From NCBI GenBank assembly GCA_031550125.1, contig JAVBOW010000015.1:1-64000 (forward strand): a stretch of DNA of 64,000 bases. The letters are read 5' to 3'. Below, one piece after another: positions 62,703 through 64,000 of the stretch; the stretch's first letter is position 1, and each line of letters starts with the position of its first letter. This stretch comes from JAVBOW01 sp031550125. GTDB taxonomy: Bacteria > Bacteroidota > Bacteroidia > Bacteroidales > Rikenellaceae. Below the pieces are notes generated by a model that was not told the DNA's origin, made no database searches, and saw only the letters and a list, made by a program, of their open reading frames with translations. Made by a program: the position numbers and the translations under genes.

Positions 62703-63326
62703 TTAAGGTATGTGCATGAATTTGTGCGCTTGGATGGAGATGTTCCAGCGCGGATTGCGCTTGGCGTATTCCACCGCGGGGCCTATTATCTTTTCGTAGC
62801 GGCTCCATTCCGGTTGCAGCAACAGCAGGCACCCTTCTTCCGTCAGGGCGGCGTTTTGCTCGGCCCATGCGAAATCCTCTTCCGATTCCACTATCACCTT
62901 CAGTTCGTCGGCGTGCCGGTATATATCTTCCAGCGGGGGCTGGTTGCGTTTGGGCGAGAGGCATATCCAGTCGAATACGCCGCTCAGGGGGTGCGATCCG
63001 GAAGTTTCGAGGAATATCTCCATGCCCGCCTCCCTCAAGCGTCCGGTAAGGTAGCCGAGCGGATATATCAGCGGCTCGCCCCCCGTGACGACCACCGCGC
63101 GGGCGGGAAAGGAGGCGGCGCGGGCCACGATGTCGTCCACCGGTACTGGCGGATAGAGCCTTGCGTTCCATGTGCTTTTGGCGTCGCACCAGCGGCAGCC
63201 TACGTCGCATCCGCCCAGGCGGATGAAATAGGCGGGCTTGCCCGCATGGAAACCCTCGCCCTGGATGGTGTAGAAATCCTCGACCAGCGGGAGCAGGCGA
63301 CCGCCCGAGAAAGGATCGCTACTCAT
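62703..63326 (-). CDS. queE: 7-carboxy-7-deazaguanine synthase
   Basis: 207 residues, radical SAM. Cluster Cys at 40, 44 and 47 (CDVGCRWCD, CxxxCxxC). IQGEGFHAGKPAYFIRLGGC and VVTGGEPLIYP follow the QueE pattern, and YEKIIGPAVEYAKRNPRWNISIQAHKFMHIP is its usual end. It makes CDG in the pathway to preQ0 and queuosine; tgt at 14.4 kb uses the end product. Its start overlaps hpt by 8 bases. Confidence 0.94.
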   Translation of the reverse strand: MSSDPFSGGRLLPLVEDFYTIQGEGFHAGKPAYFIRLGGCDVGCRWCDAKSTWNARLYPPVPVDDIVARAASFPARAVVVTGGEPLIYPLGYLTGRLREAGMEIFLETSGSHPLSGVFDWICLSPKRNQPPLEDIYRHADELKVIVESEEDFAWAEQNAALTEEGCLLLLQPEWSRYEKIIGPAVEYAKRNPRWNISIQAHKFMHIP

Positions 63327-63864
63327 CGACTATTTTGTAGATATCCTTAAGGTTGCGGCCCAACTGGTTGTAGTCGAGTCCGAAGCCTACGATAAAATCG
63401 TTGGGTATGGATATGGCGCTGTAAGCGACGTCTATGCCCTCTTTGCAGGCGGCGGGTTTGAAAAGGAGCGTGGCCACCTTTACGCTGGCCGGCTCGTGAC
63501 CTACGAGCGAGCGGAGGATATGGTCTACGCTCTCGCCGGTGTCCACTATGTCTTCCACCACAATTATGTCGCGGCCGCGGATGTTGTCCGTCAGGCCAAT
63601 CAGCTCCGAAACCGTGCCGGAGGAGCGCGTGCCGCGATAAGAGGCCAGTTTTACGAACGACACCTCGCAGTCGAACTCTATGCGCTGCATCAATTCGCCC
63701 ATGAACATGAACGCCCCGTTGAGTACCCCCAGGAAGAGCGGCGGCGTGACGCGGTCTGCGTAATCTTCGTTTATGCGGTTGGCGAGCAATGCGATAGAGG
63801 AGATTATCTGCTCGTGCGGGATGTTTATCTCGAAAGTTTTGTCCTGTAAGGTGACCCGTTTCAT
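63319..63864 (-). CDS. hpt: Hypoxanthine phosphoribosyltransferase
   Basis: 181 residues. Salvages hypoxanthine and guanine with PRPP. The PRPP loop is IIVVEDIVDTGESVDHIL, with VLNGAFMFMGELMQ and SYRGTRSSG flexible loop, then FIVGFGLDYNQLGRNLKDIYKIVDE. First gene of the minus-strand run; a weak -7 box (TATCTTCG) is at 63883-63890. Confidence 0.95.
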   Translation of the reverse strand: MKRVTLQDKTFEINIPHEQIISSIALLANRINEDYADRVTPPLFLGVLNGAFMFMGELMQRIEFDCEVSFVKLASYRGTRSSGTVSELIGLTDNIRGRDIIVVEDIVDTGESVDHILRSLVGHEPASVKVATLLFKPAACKEGIDVAYSAISIPNDFIVGFGLDYNQLGRNLKDIYKIVDE

Positions 63865-63911
63865 AAAAATTGTTTATTTTCGCGAAGATATAAATTTTGA
63901 TAGAATAATTG

Positions 63912-64000
63912 ATGGACGTAGTCATAAAAATCGCGCAATTCGTCGTAAGTTTCTCTCTACTCGTCATTATACATGAGCTGGGACACTATATGTTCGCCAG
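63912..64000 (+). CDS. rseP: RseP-family site-2 protease (3' truncated by window)
   Basis: Only the first 29 codons and two more bases are seen. ATG 63912 opens a membrane helix ending VIIHELGHYMFAR: the HExxH zinc site (His21, Glu22, His25) of the RseP/M50 family. Such proteases cut anti-sigma factors within the membrane. Divergent from hpt across 47 bases. The short length limits the call, but the HELGH motif in this helix is specific. Confidence 0.85.
   Translation, partial: MDVVIKIAQFVVSFSLLVIIHELGHYMFA

Overview
This window is a 64 kb piece of a Bacteroidota chromosome, order Bacteroidales. Promoters are of the TAnnTTTG type. The genes include a GSCFA protein, LruC, DUF2851, a PafA-like phosphatase, DUF349 and a SEC-C-tailed SecA, and sugar- and sulfate-ester-degrading enzymes sit beside core genes. 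The chromosome is GC-rich, which fits Rikenellaceae such as Alistipes and relatives; that genus-level guess is inference.

The left end (1 to about 6,300) is much more AT-rich and is the right-hand part of an integrated mobile element. It abuts the 3' end of a tRNA-Leu(CAA) gene and carries an excisionase-like HTH protein, a P4/D5-type primase-helicase, a DUF6371/Toprim-like protein, unknown genes, a strongly repeat-structured 590-base gap and two small cargo genes (a zinc-ribbon membrane protein and a lipoprotein). Integrase and mobilization genes are not in view and may lie to the left.

From 6,850 the chromosome proper begins. It holds a GH127-like enzyme, a sulfatase and a small secreted protein; metX, purD, a membrane protein, tgt and an LptF/G permease; a secreted protein of unknown function; lon with a uracil-DNA-glycosylase-like gene; valS; an orphan PhoB-like response regulator; a DUF349 protein; pyrG-yidC; and a ferredoxin-nitroreductase. 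A long minus-strand run follows: GSCFA protein, zinc-ribbon protein, PafA-like phosphatase, sufE, DUF59, DUF2851 and secA.

Between 40.7 and 52.5 kb lies a compact exopolysaccharide/capsule cluster: Wza-like exporter, Wzc-like tyrosine kinase, Wzx flippase, five GT4-type glycosyltransferases and a Wzy-like polymerase. No priming transferase and no nucleotide-sugar genes are visible. An OmpA-family porin and a GT2 gene follow. The right end has ispE, a biotin-dependent carboxyltransferase with its biotin carrier, an LruC lipoprotein, and a minus-strand operon hpt-queE-glsB-phosphoesterase. The first 30 codons of rseP run off the edge.

The most unusual material is non-coding. A modular family of intergenic repeats (8.9, 24.0, 31.7, 54.4, 54.6, 56.6 and 58.9 to 59.2 kb) sits mostly where two genes converge. 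In the island, two 32-base direct repeats can each pair with one inverted copy between them, which would give mutually exclusive folds. A 54-base perfect palindrome lies at 60.76 kb.
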